The notes under the pieces: model-generated
The model's input: the letters and a program-made list of their open reading frames with translations, nothing else
What the model was told of the DNA's origin: nothing
The model's database searches: none
Shown: piece after piece, positions 1 to 11,501 of the stretch
Layout: every line of letters begins with the position of its first letter
Numbering within the stretch: position 1 is the first letter of the stretch
DNA from: Neurospora intermedia
Taxonomy: Eukaryota > Ascomycota > Sordariomycetes > Sordariales > Sordariaceae
DNA: 64,000 bases
NCBI GenBank assembly: GCA_037102815.1
Contig: BTPP01000006.1
Location: forward strand, 1,054,001 to 1,118,000
Direction: 5' to 3'
Translations under genes and position numbers: made by a program

Positions 1-718
1 GTATAAGACATTTTCTTTACATTGTGTTGGCCCGCTGCCCGCTTTTTCTTCGTACCTGGATTTAGATGGGGCGCTTATGTACCTCTGGCTGGCCCATCGC
101 TGCCCGATGGTGAAGTTGAACTACAAAGCACAAGCACCATCGCTAGACCTTTAATACCATGCAATAAGAAACAGTGAAGAGAAAGGAGGAGAAGATTGCG
201 CTGAGGGTGGAGAAGGTGCAAAGACATTCCATTGCTCGCGGTGGACAGGCATAGATGATGAAGAGGTGAAGAAGTTGGGTTTCACCGGCATAGACCAGTC
301 CAGCAAAAAGAATTTCCACCCCATCCAAACACCGGTCGCTCCTTCACGATGGAGGTGCACAACACTGGAGAGGGCAGAAACAATGGAAAGGAAGCCTAGA
401 CTTACATCTTAGAAGTCAGCAGATCGAGTTGGCATGCACGTGATACCCTTGGTCGTCGCTACCCACGGCATCCTTTCTCACTTCCCAGTACATATCCCAT
501 CTTCTCCTTCTAATTCAACACTGTCTCCGCATTATATATATCTGCAGTTCTTGCATTCTTCAAGCTCCAGCGCAGCGTTGCATCTCTAGATTCTATCGGT
601 ACTAGGTAGTCTTGCCATCCCGTCGTTATTCCCACTCGCCACACAAATTCTAATCTTTTCAATTCCCCCTCATCTCTTCTCCTCCCTCTCTCTTCCCCCC
701 TTTCTACCTCACCCTCCT
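1..718. other. Spacer at window edge, no gene seen
   Basis: No reading frame here has a convincing product. It lies downstream of the riboflavin kinase gene and probably holds its 3' untranslated region near 600-718, where the strand is pyrimidine-rich. A short TA run (about 533-541) is the only notable composition. Confidence 0.5.
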
Positions 719-1438
719 TCACCTCACCAACCAACTCCCATCCAATCCACCCTCCTCTTCCCCCTCTTTCACACCCAACTCCCTAACTCTCCACCCCTTC
801 CTCGCCAAACTGTGCCGGGCAACCTCACAATCAAAGTGGATATCAGCAATCAACGCCTCCAGCCCGCTGTAATCCTTCTCGTTACGGATGAAGCCCGTAA
901 TCAAAAGCCTCATGCCCACCCCGTAGAAATCAGCCGCGAACTCCCCCAAGACATGCACCTCGGCCGAGCGCACCGTGTTCTTGTAGAAGGGGTTGTAGCC
1001 TATGGACATGACCATGGGGTAAATCTGCCACTGGCCGGATTGCTGGTCGACAAGTTTTTCTTGTTGGGCTGATTCAACTCCCCCTTCTTGTTTCTGTTGT
1101 TGTTGTTGTTGTTGTTGTTGTTGATTTTGTTGCTGCTGCTGCTGAACAGGCTCCATCATCACCGGCTCGGAAGTGGGAGGTTTCTGGTACAAGACTGAGT
1201 TGGGATGCGAAGCGGGCAACTTGAGCGATGCCCAGCCGAAATAGATGCCCGAGTCGATGTTCTTGATCCACGTGTTTTCGTCGTCGACGGGCAGGTTGGC
1301 GGTCGGGATGCCGAGCTCTTTGGAGCCGCGGCCAAAGCCGGAAATGACTTCGCCCTCCATGCGGAAGGGGAAGGGGGCCTCGGGCCCGGTGGGAGGCCCA
1401 ATTAGGAGCGGGCGGTTGTCTGGGTTTGGGAGGGACAT
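719..1438 (-). CDS. fmn1: Riboflavin kinase (ATP:riboflavin 5'-phosphotransferase)
   Basis: Single exon, 239 residues. The enzyme phosphorylates riboflavin with ATP to give FMN. The family's nucleotide-binding stretch is near the N-terminus (GFGRGSKELGIPTANLP, about residues 27-43), followed by the SGIYFGWASL strand and, further on, MSIGYNPFYKN and the AEVHVL segment that carries the catalytic Glu region. The ATG at 1438 is chosen because it gives the usual fungal N-terminus (MSLPNPDNRP); the frame is open further upstream but without a supported ATG. A Gln-rich stretch (about 20 residues, partly CAA/CAG repeats at 1094-1143) is inserted between two conserved strands, where other members have a loop. 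The C-terminal tail is Glu/Gly-rich. The family call is firm; the effect of the Gln loop is unknown. Confidence 0.93.
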   Translation of the reverse strand: MSLPNPDNRPLLIGPPTGPEAPFPFRMEGEVISGFGRGSKELGIPTANLPVDDENTWIKNIDSGIYFGWASLKLPASHPNSVLYQKPPTSEPVMMEPVQQQQQQNQQQQQQQQQQKQEGGVESAQQEKLVDQQSGQWQIYPMVMSIGYNPFYKNTVRSAEVHVLGEFAADFYGVGMRLLITGFIRNEKDYSGLEALIADIHFDCEVARHSLARKGWRVRELGVKEGEEEGGLDGSWLVR

Positions 1439-2285
1439 GTTTGGTGGTGTTTGGGTGGCGATGGTTGAATGTTTACGGGGGAAGAGAGGTTGTGAGATGA
1501 AATCCAGGAAATGAGTTGGATGGTGATGAGATGACTCGATATATCCCAAGATAGTCTGGCGAATGCTCGGTGGATTTTCGGATCGTTGTTGACTGAAACC
1601 CCCGTCCGACTGATGATGACACAATGCTGTTGGCGTGTGAATGCGGCGCAGTTTTCGAATCACAAGCTCTCTCCTAATCATCAAAGGTCCAAGTCCAAGG
1701 CATGTCAACAAATGCATGTGGAGATAAATGGAATCCGCCAGACTGTCATCGTCGCCGGGCGCTGACAATTGGTGGGGCAGTGGGGCAAACGCCGTGCAAC
1801 TCCGTAAAGATCCCGGGGTAGCGGCACCGTAGTGGTGTCAGTCCGCGTTTAGTGTAGTTTATTGGTAAGCGAGGATCGCCTTGGTCGGGCCTAGTGATCA
1901 AGGTTAATCACGTACAGGACTGGCTATATAATGGCTTGCAGCAAGGTGACGAGAGATCTTGGTAATTGTCTATCATGTAGTTGAGAACCACTCCGCCCGT
2001 CCAAACCCGTCCGTAATTTTTAGTTTAACCGTCTTCTCGTTCTTCAACACGAGACGCAAGGGGAAGGCCCCAAGACATTAAAATAGCAAAAGCAAGGTCA
2101 CACTTCGCCTTCATTTGATAAGATAGCATCTTTCCTCAGACACAACGAAGGAAGGAAAACACAATCATTCGAGGTCCATTGCCAACCCATAATGGCGCAG
2201 TAACTGTAATCAAGCTTGAGGAAAATAAATTATGCCCCGTGGAAAGTGTCCAGATCTCCCTCGCAGAACCACCTTGAAAACAGCC
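1439..2285. other. Spacer: riboflavin kinase promoter and cap methyltransferase 3' end
   Basis: About 850 bases upstream of fmn1 and downstream of the cap methyltransferase gene, both on the minus strand. No supportable gene; it should hold the fmn1 promoter and 5' leader, plus the neighbour's 3' untranslated region near 2,100-2,285. Confidence 0.5.
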
Positions 2286-3947
2286 TCAAACCTTGTAGAA
2301 GCAGAAAGCAACGTAGAAGCTCGCCGCCTCCATCTCCTCAGGGCTTACCAACAACTTTCCGCTCATCCTATCCCTGACCCCCATCCTCTCGCTCAGGGGC
2401 CCCAGTTCACGGTCATCCTTCTCCGTCTCCCACACGTCCGTGAAAGTTTTGTGGTACTGCAACTCCAAGTTATAATCCTCCGCAAGCGCACGGAAGGCCT
2501 CCCAGGGCACCACGTATTCGGGAACCTCCTCGACGGCCTCATGAAGGAAGAAGTTGTACTTCCACCCAAAAGGAGGGCGGAAGATTCCGTCGGCAGGCGT
2601 GGGGCCATTGAACCGCACGCGGTAAATGTCGTTACCCCATTCTGCGATGGTTGGGTCCGAGGGTGGTTTGGGTTCCGAAGTAGGTTCAAGCTCGCCTTCC
2701 TCCAGCTCCCCTTCTTCCTTGTCCTCGTCAGGTTTGGGGGTTTGTTCCGAGGCCTCGCCCTCTTCTGGAGTAGGCTTCCTCTGTGATTGGTCTGATGAGA
2801 GCTTCTCATCCCCGTTGGGAACTGATTCCTTGGGCGTGTTTCCGTCGGTTTCAACACTCGGTTGGGCCTGATCCTCCTTGGCCTTCTGCTGCTCTGCCAA
2901 TCGCTTGTTGAACTCCTCCACTCTTGAGCTGATGACGTCCGAGTTCGGGATACATCCTATGAACCGACCACCCTTCTTCAGTGCACCGGCCACGTTCTTC
3001 AGCATCTGCCGCGCCTTCGCCTCCGTCTCAAAGGCGTAGTGCATGCAAAACATCATGCTGACCACATCGAAGCCCCGATGGCTGGGGCCACCAATGTTGG
3101 ACGACGCGAACCCGACCTGCCGGATAATGTCAATGTCCTCAATCGACTCGCCATAGCAGTCCTTGACGTGGAATCGCGCCTCAAAGAGTGGCGGCTGTCT
3201 CCTATTATAGCCACCCCGTCCACCCCTGCCGCCATGACCGCCACGAGCCACCATACTACGATACCGATCGCGCGCCTGGTCAATAGAGACATCTGCTGGG
3301 TCCAGCCCAACATAAAGCTCCACGGGCTGTGGCGCCTGCTGCCATTTTCCCAAATCACCGCCCTTGCCGCATCCAATGTCGAGCACCAACAGCTGATTGT
3401 TCGAACTGATTCCCCGCTCACGAGCGCCAGGCGAGTGGTCTTCGTCAGGAGAAAACTTCTGGATGATACAGCTCTTGACCCAGTTGTTGAAGGAGCGGAG
3501 ACCTTTGATGCGACTGTCCGTCTTGCGCCAGTCACGGCCGCGTTCGGGCACAGCATTGTAATGGGCGCGTACGACGTCGTTGACCGCGTTGCGGCGCTCG
3601 GCTTCGGCGGCCGCTTCTGCCTCCCGCTGAGCCTGGCGCTCGCGCTCCATCTGACGTTGACGAATCTGTTCGCGCTCGGCTTCCGTGATGCGGGCACGTT
3701 GGCCAGGCCGCTTCTGCTTTCTAGGCTCGCCGCTGGTAGTGGGGGTTTGTGTTCTCTTGGCCGGAGCTAACTTGCGGGCATCAAACGGCTGTGGGAGAAC
3801 ATCGTTGTCGTCCTCATCTTCGTCATGCCTTGCAGACTTGTATCGGCGGTCTTCGTTGCGGCCATTGCGGTCGTCGTCGTAGGGCGATTCTGAGCGTTGC
3901 CTCTTGCGAGTGGACCTATAACTGGTGTAGCCATCGTAGCCTGACAT
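2286..3947 (-). CDS. abd1: mRNA cap guanine-N7 methyltransferase
   Basis: Single exon, 553 residues. It transfers a methyl group from S-adenosylmethionine to N7 of the 5' guanosine cap of nascent nuclear mRNA. The SAM-binding motif is VLDIGCGKGGDLGKW (about residues 190-204), preceded by the conserved VKSCIIQKF segment. The post-motif MMFCMHYAFE and GGRFIGCIPNSDVI stretches follow. The C-terminal FGWKYNFFLHEAVEEVPEY segment and the closing AAFCFYKV-like end match the family. The first 100 residues are basic and low in complexity (RKRQRSESPYDDD), as is common in fungal orthologues. A Glu/Pro/Asp-rich insert of about 75 residues, encoded near 2,640-2,880, interrupts the methyltransferase fold. 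The ATG at 3947 (MSGYDGY) was chosen; the slightly longer open frame begins with TTG. The gene is divergent from rpn7 across about 0.8 kb. Confidence 0.94.
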   Translation of the reverse strand: MSGYDGYTSYRSTRKRQRSESPYDDDRNGRNEDRRYKSARHDEDEDDNDVLPQPFDARKLAPAKRTQTPTTSGEPRKQKRPGQRARITEAEREQIRQRQMERERQAQREAEAAAEAERRNAVNDVVRAHYNAVPERGRDWRKTDSRIKGLRSFNNWVKSCIIQKFSPDEDHSPGARERGISSNNQLLVLDIGCGKGGDLGKWQQAPQPVELYVGLDPADVSIDQARDRYRSMVARGGHGGRGGRGGYNRRQPPLFEARFHVKDCYGESIEDIDIIRQVGFASSNIGGPSHRGFDVVSMMFCMHYAFETEAKARQMLKNVAGALKKGGRFIGCIPNSDVISSRVEEFNKRLAEQQKAKEDQAQPSVETDGNTPKESVPNGDEKLSSDQSQRKPTPEEGEASEQTPKPDEDKEEGELEEGELEPTSEPKPPSDPTIAEWGNDIYRVRFNGPTPADGIFRPPFGWKYNFFLHEAVEEVPEYVVPWEAFRALAEDYNLELQYHKTFTDVWETEKDDRELGPLSERMGVRDRMSGKLLVSPEEMEAASFYVAFCFYKV

Positions 3948-4753
3948 TTTTGCAAAAAACAATTGGTGGTGTGGTCTCGCAAGGAGACTTGATCATCGGC
4001 AGGAACAACAATGGCAAGCGTCCAGGGTTCGTGTAACAGCAGAATAACTGATGCGACGGTGAGTGGTGTGAGTTGTGATTTGGACAGTTGTTATCGATTG
4101 ATGCGAGCACAGACACACGCAAATCCTGAAAGCGGATTCTGGGACTCGAAATTCGGTATGTCGAGGTTCAGAGCTCTTATTGTTGAGTGTTGTCGAGGAG
4201 AGAAAGCAATTGGAAAGGAAGTCGGGATGCAAGTGTTTTGAGGATGCAAGCAAGCATGGGTCGGTCGGTGTTTGAGCCGATGAAGTTCGTTGTGCCTGCC
4301 CGGGCACTGTTGCAGCGTTCGGCTCCACTCGCAGGCCTGGCCCGCCTTCCAAGCTCTGTCTCCACTTTCCAGTGCTGACGCGCGAGCTCTGGGGGCCTTG
4401 GTCACTCTCCAGTGAGGTCAGCCAGCTACTCTATCAACCTTCCGAACCATTCAAGGAGCACCACAACTAAACCACAGACATCACCACCACCCAGCCTCAC
4501 CTCGACCCGGCATCTTTGGTAGAGTCACAGCGCCAGGCCAAGTCACAAATTGCGATCCAATTTCCAAGAGCTTTCAACACCGTGAAACTTCCCATCTTAA
4601 GCCGGCATCCACCTCCATCAGCTGCTTGCCGATTTCCAGCGGGGTGCTTCTACCAGGCGACCGACACTGACCAGCACCGGCCGTCTTCCATTTGCATCCT
4701 CCTCTCCCATCTCCCTCCTTGGCTCGTAAGCTAGTACCCATCACAACTACAAC
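3948..4753. promoter_or_regulatory. Divergent promoter region, cap methyltransferase / rpn7
   Basis: About 0.8 kb between the start codons of two divergent housekeeping genes. It must contain both promoters and 5' leaders. Several short open frames cross it but none resembles a protein. The part next to rpn7 (4,440-4,750) is C/A- and CT-rich, typical of a Neurospora leader. No specific transcription-factor site could be assigned. Confidence 0.55.
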
Positions 4754-6399
4754 ATGGGCTCCGATCCTCAATACGCGAAATGGCCTCTGCTGCCCCTCGC
4801 CCAGCATGTCTTCACCCTCACAAACCCCTACGCCGCCCGCCCTGCCCAACAAGCGGCCGTCAAGAACCTTCAAGATGCCATCACCGAGCACAAGATGGCG
4901 CCCTTTTACCGATACCTCGCGCACCCTACCGAGGGTGTTCTTAACTCTGTTGGGGAAGCCGGCTCCAACACTGCCGGTGCCGGAAGGTTGGGTAGGAAGA
5001 GCAGCATCGCCGCCGGCATGATCGCGACCCACAAGCCCACCACAAGCTTAAGCCTACCGTGGGATGAGAACCTGTACCAGCAGCTGCAGGCCGAGAACGA
5101 GAAGGAGCTCGAGGAGTTCCAAAAAGAGGAGGATGAGGCTGTCGAGAAGGCGGGCGACACAGAGATCCAGGCTGCCAAGGGAAAGAGGGCCGAGTTCTGG
5201 GCCCGAGTTGGCGATAAGGTTGGTCACTACAAGTTCACTTAGCTGTCCATACACTCCCACCAACCGACATATACTAAGCATCCACTCTTCCTATACAGGA
5301 AAAAGCCATCGCCGCGCACCAAGATCTGCTTGAGAAGACGAGCATTCTAGGTACCAAGATCGATCTCGTCCTCGCCTTAATCCGCCTCGGCCTCTTCTTT
5401 GGCGACAAGCAGCTAGTCCAGAAGACTGTCGAGCGCGCCAAGTCGCTTGTCGAGTCGGGCGGCGACTGGGACCGTCGCAACCGCCTCAAGGCCTACGAGG
5501 GTCTGCACTTGCTCACCGTACGCAACTACAGCGGCGCCGCCCCCCTGCTCCTCGACAGTCTGTCTACCTTTACCTCGTACGAGCTCTGCACCTACAGCAA
5601 CCTGGTAGTCTACGCCGTGCTCGCCGGTTCCGTCTCGCTCAAGCGCGTCGACTTCAAGTCCAAGGTCGTAGACGCCCCCGAGATCAAGGCGATTCTTGGC
5701 GACGGCGAGGACAAGCTGCTCGCACTGACCGGCGCCATCTCGGCCGGCCCAGGAGCCGACGCCTCGATGCAGGACGCCGATAGCGCCCCCGTGGCGGCCC
5801 GGACGGCCGTAGTCAACCTGACCACGCTCGGCAGCAGCACGGAACAGCCTGAAGCGGAGATGGCGGTCGACTTTGACCCGCTCGCGCAGCTGGTTAGCAG
5901 CTTGTACAACGGCCGGTACAAGCTCTTCTTCCAGGCGCTGGCCCTGGTGGAGGAGCAATTCCTCACCCAGGACCGCTACCTGCACGAGCATAAGAACTGG
6001 TTCATCCGCGAGATGCGCCTGCGCGCGTACCAGCAACTGCTGCAGAGCTATCGCGTTGTGGGACTGGATAGCATGGCCAACGACTTTGGTGTTACCGTGG
6101 ATTTCTTGGATCGGTTGGTTTTCCCCTCGTTATTATTATACCCCTTTCCTTTTCCCCCGACACAAGTTCTATGTATGCTGATCGTACATCACAAAAACAG
6201 TGACCTAGCAAAGTTCATCGCCGCCGGCCGTATTCCCTGCACCATCGACCGCGTCAATGGCAAGGGTGTTATCGAGACCAACCGGCCCGACGACAAGAAC
6301 AAGCAGTATCAGGACGTGGTTCGCCAGGGTGACCAGCTGATTACCAAGCTGCAGAAGTACGGACAGGCTGTTCGGTTGAGGGGAAGCGAAAGGGCGTAG
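4754..6399 (+). CDS. rpn7: 26S proteasome regulatory subunit Rpn7 (PCI protein)
   Basis: Three exons read as 4754-5218, 5299-6113 and 6201-6399, giving 492 residues. Rpn7 is a scaffold of the 19S lid and binds other PCI subunits. Exon 1 opens MGSDPQYAKWPLLPLAQ and contains WDENLYQQLQAENEKELEEF; exon 2 carries the helical-repeat core (GTKIDLVLALIRLGLFFGD, then FTSYELCTYSNLVVYAVL); exon 3 completes the PCI winged helix (DLAKFIAAGRIPCTIDRVNG) and a C-terminal helix. Intron 1 (80 nt) has a TACTAAG branch-like site. Intron 2 is 87 nt, a multiple of three and free of stops, so its retention would only insert 29 residues; removal restores the family sequence FLDRDLAKF. The protein is longer than yeast Rpn7 because of an Ala/Asp-rich insert near 5,740-5,860. 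Confidence 0.95.
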
Positions 6400-7289
6400 T
6401 AGAGAACCAACTTGAAGAGAATTAGAAGCTAGCAGTGAAACAAGGGGAAGGTCAATGATGTATGAGCGAGCTGTGCTATCGTTAGCGATTACCTCGGGAA
6501 GAAAGAAGAAGATATGAATGATCAAGGGCATGGATTGAGTGGCTGGATGAAAGGAGGAGAGAAATCAGAAGAGAATAGAGCCTAAAGCAACCTATCACAT
6601 TAAATTGTCGTTAGGGCCTAACTCGGCTCTGGTAAGGACAAAAGACACAAAATGACTTGCTCCTCATTGTCACGGATATTGCATCATGTGTTCGTAAGAC
6701 TTCGTTTCTTCTTGTCCAGGCTTTTTGTTTACTTTTGTATTCGTATGTCCCTCGTATCCTGAACAAGGCTACGTACATACGTACAATGCAAAAGGCTAGC
6801 AAAAAGTACAAACGCTGAGGTATCATCAAAGATCCCATAACCAACCAACCAACCAAACCAAGCCAAAAGCCGAACCAAATCGCTCTTTTTTTGTCCCTCA
6901 TACTCCGAGTTCCGCTTGGTAAACAAGAAGTCGCTCGCTTTTTCCGTTCCATGTTTCCTGTCAACTTCATTATCCGGTCCCGACGCTGGGATGGGCAGTA
7001 TATCTATCCCCAAGGTAAATGAGCGGACAGGACAGGTGACATTCCACAGCGGAGAGAAGAGATGATATCTCCAGGGTCACACCCTGTTTTCCCGCGGCAG
7101 CTTTGATACTTGAGGGGCTGCAGAACCGATGAACGAGTGCCCCCCTTGTGCGCAGCGTCATAGTCAGACCATCCATCCATCTCGAGGACACTCGACACCC
7201 ACCCATCACCACCGTGACGAACCGCAAAGAGTCCTTTCATCAAGTACCGTTTTCGAATCAAATACACTTTGACAGTGGGTGTGAGCCTT
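6400..7289. other. Convergent 3' spacer between rpn7 and alanine aminotransferase
   Basis: About 0.9 kb where two genes end facing each other. It holds both 3' untranslated regions. There is no supportable gene. A short imperfect CCAA-rich run (AACCAACCAACCAACC near 6,840-6,860) is the only local repeat noticed. Confidence 0.5.
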
Positions 7290-8832
7290 TCAACGATATT
7301 GATCCATGAACTCCTTGTGGAACTTGACAATGCTGCCAACCCACTCGGTACCAGGAGCAAGGAAGGTAGTGCGGAAGTGCAAGCTACCCTCCTTCTGACC
7401 GAACCCAGAACCAGGAACAACGCAGACGCCGGTAGCCTCGAGGAGCTTCATGCAGTAAAACTCGTCGGGGGTGCGGCCCTCCTTGGCGGCGGCCTCGGCG
7501 GCCTTGGGGGGCAAGTTGATGGTAGGGAAGAGGTACATGGCACCCTGGGGAGCACCGCACTCGACGCCCTCCATCTGCTCAAACGCCTTGTGGAGAGCGT
7601 TGGCGCGCTCCCTCATGCCCTCGTAGATGCCGCGGTACTCCTTCTCGTAGAGCTCGTAGGAGGGCTCGCCGGGCTTGGGCGGGTTGACCATCAGCTCGAC
7701 CAGGCACTGGCCAATGACAGGCGCGCAGAGCATGATGCTGACGAACTTGTAGATTTCAGCCTGGACTTCGGGATCAAAGTTGACCAGCTCAAAGTAGCCA
7801 CCGCGGTGGCCGCACTCGCCCACCATGCCCTTGGAAACGGAGTGGAGGGAAGCCAGCTCGACGCAGTCGTACTTGCCGTCGGGGTTCTCCTTCTGCAGCT
7901 GGCGGAGCACGCGCTTGAACGAGATGAACTCGCCGATGAAGACGTTGGTCTGGTAGACTTCGTCGGCGAGGACGACGAGGCGCTCCTGGCGCGCGAACTC
8001 GAGGACGGCGCGGATGTCCTCCTCGGAGAGGGAGGCGCCGGTGGGGTTGCCGGGGTTAATGATGACGATGGCGCGAGTGTCGACGCCGGCGTCCTTGGCC
8101 TTTTGGTACGACTCCTTGATGGTGTTGATGTCGGTGCCCCAGTTCTTGGACTCATCGAGGAGGTAGGGAACGCAGGTGGCGTTCAGAATGGAGAGCGAGG
8201 CGGTGTAGAGAGGGTACTGGGGGATGGGAACCAGGATGCCGCTCTTCTCATCGGCGCAGATGATGTGCAGGAGGGTGTTGACTCCCGAAGAAGCACCGGC
8301 AGACAGGTAGATGTCTTGCCAGTTGGCAGGGAAGCCATCGCGCCCTAGGAAGCGAAAAAGAAAAAGGGATGTTAGCCACAGTTACATACATGTACCCCAC
8401 GGGCACGAACGGGTAGGGCTGCTTACTCTCGAGAAACTCGGCAATGTGCTGTCTGATGGCAGGGGCGCCGTTGCTGGCACTGTAAGCTCCTACAGAGCCG
8501 ACATTCTTGAGGAACCACTTGGCGCGCTCAATGACATCAGTCTTGTAGCCGAGGTGGTTGATGAGGACGTCCTCATGCTCGAGAAGCAGAGGGTTCTCGA
8601 GGAGACTGAGGACCTGGCGGAAGAAGGTGATGGGCTTCTGGTCAAGCTGCTGGGGGTTGCCGATGTTGGCCGAGATGACCTGGCTGAAGGGGATGTCGGA
8701 GGTTCCACGGAGGAGGGCAGCCCGGAACTCCTCGGACTTGACGGCAAGCTCACCGCGCACAGCGTACTTGGCCGCTCTGACGTGCGGGTTGATGTTGTCA
8801 ATGTTGAGACGGCGGGAGTTGGAGGACGACAT
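7290..8832 (-). CDS. Alanine aminotransferase (class I PLP-dependent)
   Basis: Two coding exons (8832-8427 and 8344-7290) give 486 residues from the ATG at 8832. The enzyme interconverts alanine and 2-oxoglutarate with pyruvate and glutamate. Family marks include AKYAVRGELAVKSEEF near the start, SANIGNPQQL, IINPGNPTGA, LADEVYQTNVF, and the PLP-lysine segment SLHSVSKGMVGECGHRGGY. The ending TTFLAPGTEW...FHKEFMDQYR matches the family end. The 82-nt intron has GTAAGC and CCTAG ends. The frame stays open upstream of this ATG for about 120 bases and reads as an Arg/Ser-rich, acid-poor stretch back to an apparent 3' splice site near 8956, so an extra upstream exon encoding a mitochondrial leader is possible (see findings). 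The gene is convergent with rpn7. Confidence 0.94.
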
Positions 8833-11501
8833 TTTGCGAATCTGGGTGAAGGACCGGAACCGAGTTTGCTGAGTGAACGAGTGAATAACCGGCGGGGTAT
8901 TATTAGACTTGGACAGCGGGGCAGCGCGTCCCGAGGAGGAGTCAAGGCCGGAAGCTGGAGAGTGGGCACACGTTAGAAAACTTTCGTTAGTTCGGAACCC
9001 ACAGTCCCCCGTCCAAGAGGTACAGTACTGTGGCTTGCTTGTCTCTCGTTATCTTGAGAAAGCGCAAGGATTGCTTGTTTGATGTCGGCCCATGAAACAG
9101 AAGGGGCAATGTACATGGACCAGCTAGATAACACAACAACAAGTTTCAGAGATTGTGATCGGGTTTACAAGACAAGTTCACCAGCTTTGGCGAACCCATT
9201 TCACAGAGAGAAGGCCGGCTCAAGGGGGTGATAAATGGGAAGCTCCGGCTCAAGAGGAGTAAAACGAGAGACCAAGCAAACAAGCGAAACCGGCAATGAA
9301 TGGTTGGCTTGTGTAGCTCTTTCTTGCGTATGTGTGTATATGAAAGACGGGTAATTGAAGAAGAATCAGCGCATGTCTCGCCTGTCGTGTCGACACGTCC
9401 GATGATCGAATACACCAACTACTTTGGGCTTTGAACGGCCGGAACAAAGTGCTTCAGGCCATTGCCCTGAGGCGCTTCAAGCGCGCAAGGTACCTCTTGG
9501 TACCTACGTAATCTGCCATGCAACGGGACGAGGCAACCGCAACATTGCCAAATTGTATTGCTTCAGAGCAGCCATCGACATCAAGTAGATAGGTAGAGAC
9601 TATGCACGCACTGCATGCCACGAGGCTCTCGGGAGTTGAAGATTTTCGCTGCAACTCTCCCGTGTGTTGTGTGTGGTTGTCTTTGCCGAGATCGGGGATG
9701 GTGATTCCCGTTGTGGGGAGGAAGGGGAGACAGAGGGAGATGTGCAGGTGACATTCTGGGGATGCCGGGGTCTCAGGATGCAACTTGGATCATGAACTCG
9801 AAGCGACAGCAAACACATTGGGAATGGGAAAGTGAAGGCAGATGGACAGCTGCGGTTTAAGCAGGTGCCAAGACCGTTGCAACGGAGAGAGTTGCAAACG
9901 CGGGGAAAGAAAGTTGGGGAAGTTCGGGACAAGGGGAAGCAACGGTACGTTCGGGAAGGTGAAAGCGACGCAATAGCACATCGATCCGAATCGGTCGGAC
10001 GAGAACTCGCGCCGCTTTGGCGAATGGCAAGGGTTTGGTGATCCTTACCTCCGCATGTCGCCGGACCCCACGCCGGCTGCTGGACAGGGATTGAATAATT
10101 TCTCACGGCCGCGCTGGGCAGCCGGTGACGGGCGGTCTTGAGGGCGTTTGACAGTCCGGCAGCCATCTATGCGATTGTCGATCTCTTTCTGATGTAGTGT
10201 ATTGATGGATGAGGGGAGGAGGGTCTCGATACTGCCGGGTGGGGGAGACAGGACTCCCGGAGATGCCGCCAAAGGTGAACGGGAGAAGGACTTGTCGTTG
10301 ATGGTGCGCTGACTCGCTCCGAGAGTACCGAGAGGACGGGATGTGATTTAGGGCTGAGTCCGGTTTATGTCAGTTGGGTTGGGTTTTGAAACCGCATTCG
10401 ACACAGCAGACGCAAAGACACTATGAATGGGGGGGGAAAAAAATAGCACGCAGAAGAACACACACACTTTTTTTTTTTTTCTATTTTCATCAAATGTAGC
10501 AACCCATACTGAACTAATGAGCTCCGAAACAGGAGCACGGAAAGCGGTGTGGTCTAGAACTTTTTATTGTAAAAGAGTCTTCGTTCCGGTCCGGTTTTGC
10601 TCCCGCGATCCATTTCTGGCGGGGCCGCAGAGGCCCGAATCGAGACTACCGTCTTGGTACAGTATGGAGAGTCAATCACTCAAACAAATGCCATATTCTG
10701 ACCCGAACTGCTATCCGCCAAACGAGGCGGTATTGCGGAGCTGTTTCGTAACCGCCAAGGTAAGCTGCTGCTGTGCTGTGCTGCCTGACAAGCCAACGTT
10801 AAATCCGGGCCGTTGTATTCTAGCTGCGGCATGTGTAGGACCAGTGGGCTATGTCTATGTATCCAGGAACTACCCTTTTTGTCGACTTACACAGTTCCCT
10901 TTCAGCGCATTGTTGGCCGGACGGGCATGAACACAGCCAAAGTGCTGTCAACGGTCGCCATATTGAAATTCCGGTACATAAATATCAAAGTTATGTTCTT
11001 GAATGCATGTCTCTCAGTGTACAAGCCCAGCAAAGTTGTTGATGTTGTCAATAAATTTGTGTAACATGTTCTGATGGATATCATATCCGTTGTGTCTTGG
11101 CCAAGGCCTCTGGGGTTCATCGGTGAGCTTTCAGTTTACCAGACTCACCTTGTTCCTCACCTTGCCTTCACCGATCCTAAACCGCGGGCAACCACCTGCC
11201 AAGACCAGCTAGAGGCGCACAATCGACCCACCCACGGTCCCACCACGGCCCACGCACCCCGGCGGGCCGGCAGGCAAAATCTACAATCGCAATCGCAAGA
11301 AGCGCGGACGACCCGACGTCGATTGGAGAGCTTCCGGCGCAAAGACCGTGCTCCGTGAATCCGCCCGCCCTCCGCCCGCAGTTTGCGAACCTCTCCGTCC
11401 GGACGAGCCCCAGCCCGTCGCCCGTCGCCGTACCGCACTTGATCCAGTCCAGTCCAGGCGCGCCGTTGCACACCACAACAGCGCAACAAAAGTCGTTCAA
11501 C
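8833..11501. other. Spacer between alanine aminotransferase and bL33m genes
   Basis: A 2.7-kb divergent spacer. The first part (8,833-about 9,200) probably holds the leader or an extra first exon of alanine aminotransferase. KpnI-type GGTACC motifs occur near 9,489-9,510. A T-tract lies near 10,470. A plus-strand open frame of 167 codons (10427-10930) has no recognisable content. The last 150 bases are C-rich and should be the bL33m promoter and leader. Confidence 0.45.

Noticed and set aside
7269-8348. 359-codon plus-strand frame opposite alanine aminotransferase
   Set aside because: Antisense shadow of the C-biased coding exon; the minus-strand product is a clear enzyme.
10427-10930. 167-codon plus-strand frame in the spacer before bL33m
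   Set aside because: Starts in a G run and poly-T context, Cys-scattered sequence with no domain; likely chance.
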